Positions 61,826 through 64,000 of a stretch of DNA of 64,000 nt are shown here, piece by piece. Each line of letters starts with the position of its first letter. Positions within the stretch are counted from its first letter, which is position 1. The translations under genes were made by a program, and so were the position numbers. The stretch is taken from positions 13,844,001 to 13,908,000 of the forward strand of contig NC_068913.1 in NCBI RefSeq assembly GCF_023091745.1, in the 5' to 3' direction. The notes beneath the pieces were generated by a model, which saw nothing but the letters and a program-made list of their open reading frames with translations, did not search any database and had not been told where the DNA came from. Origin of the DNA: Budorcas taxicolor (Eukaryota; Chordata; Mammalia; Artiodactyla; Bovidae).

Positions 61826-62229
61826 AATATATTCTATTTAGAACAATTTGTTACTCTTAAGCTTCATAGAAAGCCAATTTCTATTCCCTTATTAACTGCC
61901 TTGCAAAGACCATATTTTTCCTTGAAAACTGTGAAATATATTTGTAAAATACAGAAATTAAATATTTCAAAAATTGTTAAAAGTCCTCTTGCTTTTACAT
62001 AACATTGATTTGCATTTATAATTAGTAAGATTTTAAATTAATTCACTTCAAGATAATATAAGTAGGCATAAGCATGTTTTGGGTGCTCTGAAATGTTTTT
62101 TTCCCTCAAATTATAAAAGCGATATAAAAAAATTACATAAAACTTGGGATATAAAAACAATTAATTTCTATTACCAAGATCATGATTTTCATTTTCCAAT
62201 GTACCTTGCAGAATACTTTTCAAGTGCAT

Positions 62230-62555
62230 ATATTTTAACCTAATTGCAATCATCTCCAAACTATAATTTTGTATCCTACTTTTTCACTTAATGCATCATA
62301 AGCATTTTTCCATATTTTATAATCTTTGTAATTACATTTTTATAGGAATATAATTTTTAAGTGCACATGATTTATTCATAATTACTTCAGAGCTGGCCAC
62401 ATAAGTTGCTTCTAATGTTTTGATGTTATAAATAATACTGTAAAGACGATCTCTGTGCGTATTCTTTACCATTACTATCTTAAAAGAGATGCCTAGAAGT
62501 GGAAACATTTTTATGACAGTTGACACATACTGCCAAATTACTTTCATCTCCACTT
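62230..62555 (-). mobile_element. Old L1 3' remnant
   Basis: Reads as the reversed 3' region of an old L1: 'gttttgatgttataaataat', then 'agatgcctagaagtggaaac' and 'tactgccaaattactttc'. Highly diverged. Confidence 0.6.
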
Positions 62556-62810
62556 GGATGATCCAGCAGCTTCACAAACTTAGTATGTTCCAAACTGAGC
62601 TCATCATCACCCCATCCCACCTCCACCTGTCGCCCCTTCCATCTTCTTCTCGCTCAGTGATTGGCAAGGGCAGATGCTCAAGCCCCAGCATCCTTGACTC
62701 CTGTCCTTTTCCCTATCATCTGTCTCTGACATTTGCCCTGAAAGAACTCTCACACACACCTGTCCACTCTGTCCCTTCCCACAGCGAGCATCCCAGTGCT
62801 AGTCACAGGG
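62556..62810 (+). repeat. L2-like ancient repeat remnant
   Basis: Blocks 'gttccaaactgagctcatca', 'gctcaagccccagcatcctt' and 'gactcctgtccttttccc' belong to the same repeat type as 44.3-44.8 kb, from an earlier part of its consensus. Confidence 0.45.
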
Positions 62811-64000
62811 AGTGAAGCAACAGCACCTTGACTGTTCGCCTGGAACTGTCTCCCTCCCTGTCCTCAGCGAGTCTGTTTGCAGCATGAACGATACCAGTTT
62901 AGAAACAGAAGCATTTGCATATTTGAAGGTTGCTAAGAAAGTGGTTCTTACAAGTTCTCATCACAAGAAAATAAAAACTAACTGTGAGGTAATGGATATT
63001 ATCTGAAGTTATTGTGGTGATCACTTCATAACATATATTTCTATCGAATCTTCATGCTGTGCACCTTAAACTTACCCAATGTTACATCATCAATTGTAAC
63101 AAAACTAGAAAAATCAACAAGTTAATTTAAAAATTGCAAACAGACTACTCAAGAGAAGTAGATATTGGATTAAGCTTGTAGGTTAAAAAATAGGTATTTA
63201 TTTTATTTTATTTTTTTGTACAGCCAGTAAGTTTTAACATCTTAGCTTTTTAAAAGATAAATCTGTATGAGGCCATGTATAATAATTATAATTTCATGCT
63301 ATACATGCTAAAATATATTTTTTATAATCTTCTCTTTTCCTAGATCTTTGCTATGCAGTTTTTGATTTACAGCTATTTTGACAGGCTAGCTTTTTGGTAG
63401 GCAGAAATTCAAAATTTTTATGAAGAGAAATGAGGATGATCTTTACATTTATGATCTTAGCCATGCTTTCAAACTTTCAAACATATGTAAACAGATGGCA
63501 TGGCAGTGTATTATCAAGTATAAGGCTCTCAAGAAAATGTTAACAAAACATGATGACTCACAATCTTAGGAACTGAACACTCGAAATAAAGCTTGCTCCT
63601 GTGAAGAATTTTTTTCTTCCAATTTGAACAACTCAATTTCCCTTGAGGTAAAACCCATTTACTATGGTCTTTACACATACAAAATGCAGAACCATGCTAC
63701 AGGTGAAAAAAATTATGTCAAAACTCTCCAGCAAAAGTCAGATAAACAGATCCAATGATTGTATGTTTTACCTAGTTGTCCAAATGATGAATGTATTTTA
63801 TTTGTGATTCTATGTACATAAGAAAACAGAGGACAGTTTAGAGAAGAAAGTGTCCAGGTACGTTACATGCTGCCTGGGAACTCCTGAGCTCTTAAAAATG
63901 CATTTTGATTCTTGCCTCTGTTCACTTCTCTGTTCTGCGCATATCAGTCAATTAAAAAATAAGATGAAAAACAAAGAAGACATAAAACTAAATAAAGCAT

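Overview
This is a stretch of nuclear DNA from a ruminant, most likely a bovid. The diagnosis rests on repeats: BovB (RTE-type) LINEs, about thirty tRNA-Glu/BovB-derived Bov-tA and Bov-A2 SINEs, CHR-type SINEs, L1 3' ends and a mariner fragment. There are no operons, prokaryotic promoters or CRISPR arrays. Species cannot be fixed from the sequence alone.

Only one host protein-coding gene is supported. The right third (about 40.47-59.84 kb, minus strand) carries the last six coding exons of epsilon-sarcoglycan (SGCE). The exons are 163, 212, 27, 189, 44 and 17 nt; all have GT-AG borders and compatible phases. Together they encode the last 216 residues: the end of the extracellular domain with its cysteines, the single transmembrane helix, the whole cytoplasmic tail and the stop. 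A 3' UTR and polyadenylation signal follow. The promoter and upstream exons (and PEG10, known to lie head-to-head with SGCE in mammals) would be beyond the right edge. SGCE is known as an imprinted, paternally expressed gene.

The left 40 kb is intergenic DNA downstream of SGCE, built of nested repeats. At 3.3-11.6 kb lies a decayed class I (gammaretrovirus-like) endogenous retrovirus on the minus strand. It keeps two LTRs, gag fragments and integrase fragments, but has lost protease/RT and recognisable env, and is interrupted by SINEs, L1 and BovB pieces. At 17.07-22.91 kb a near full-length plus-strand BovB, bounded by an 11-bp target-site duplication, is split by a second, inverted, 5'-truncated BovB with its own 6-bp duplication. 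The nearly identical copies form a 2.2-kb-arm inverted repeat with a 1-kb spacer. From 23 to 40 kb there are L1 remnants, BovB tails, SINEs, an MLT1-type LTR and a long alternating CA/CG microsatellite, separated by AT-rich DNA with no recognisable gene.

Within SGCE, the large intron 43.9-55.2 kb holds a SINE/BovB cluster at 49.2-52.0 kb. The 3' UTR has taken in an antisense Bov-tA SINE. The last few kb contain old L1 and L2-like remnants. I see no undescribed gene system here; the most informative structures are the nested BovB pair, the provirus remnant and the SINE in the SGCE 3' UTR.
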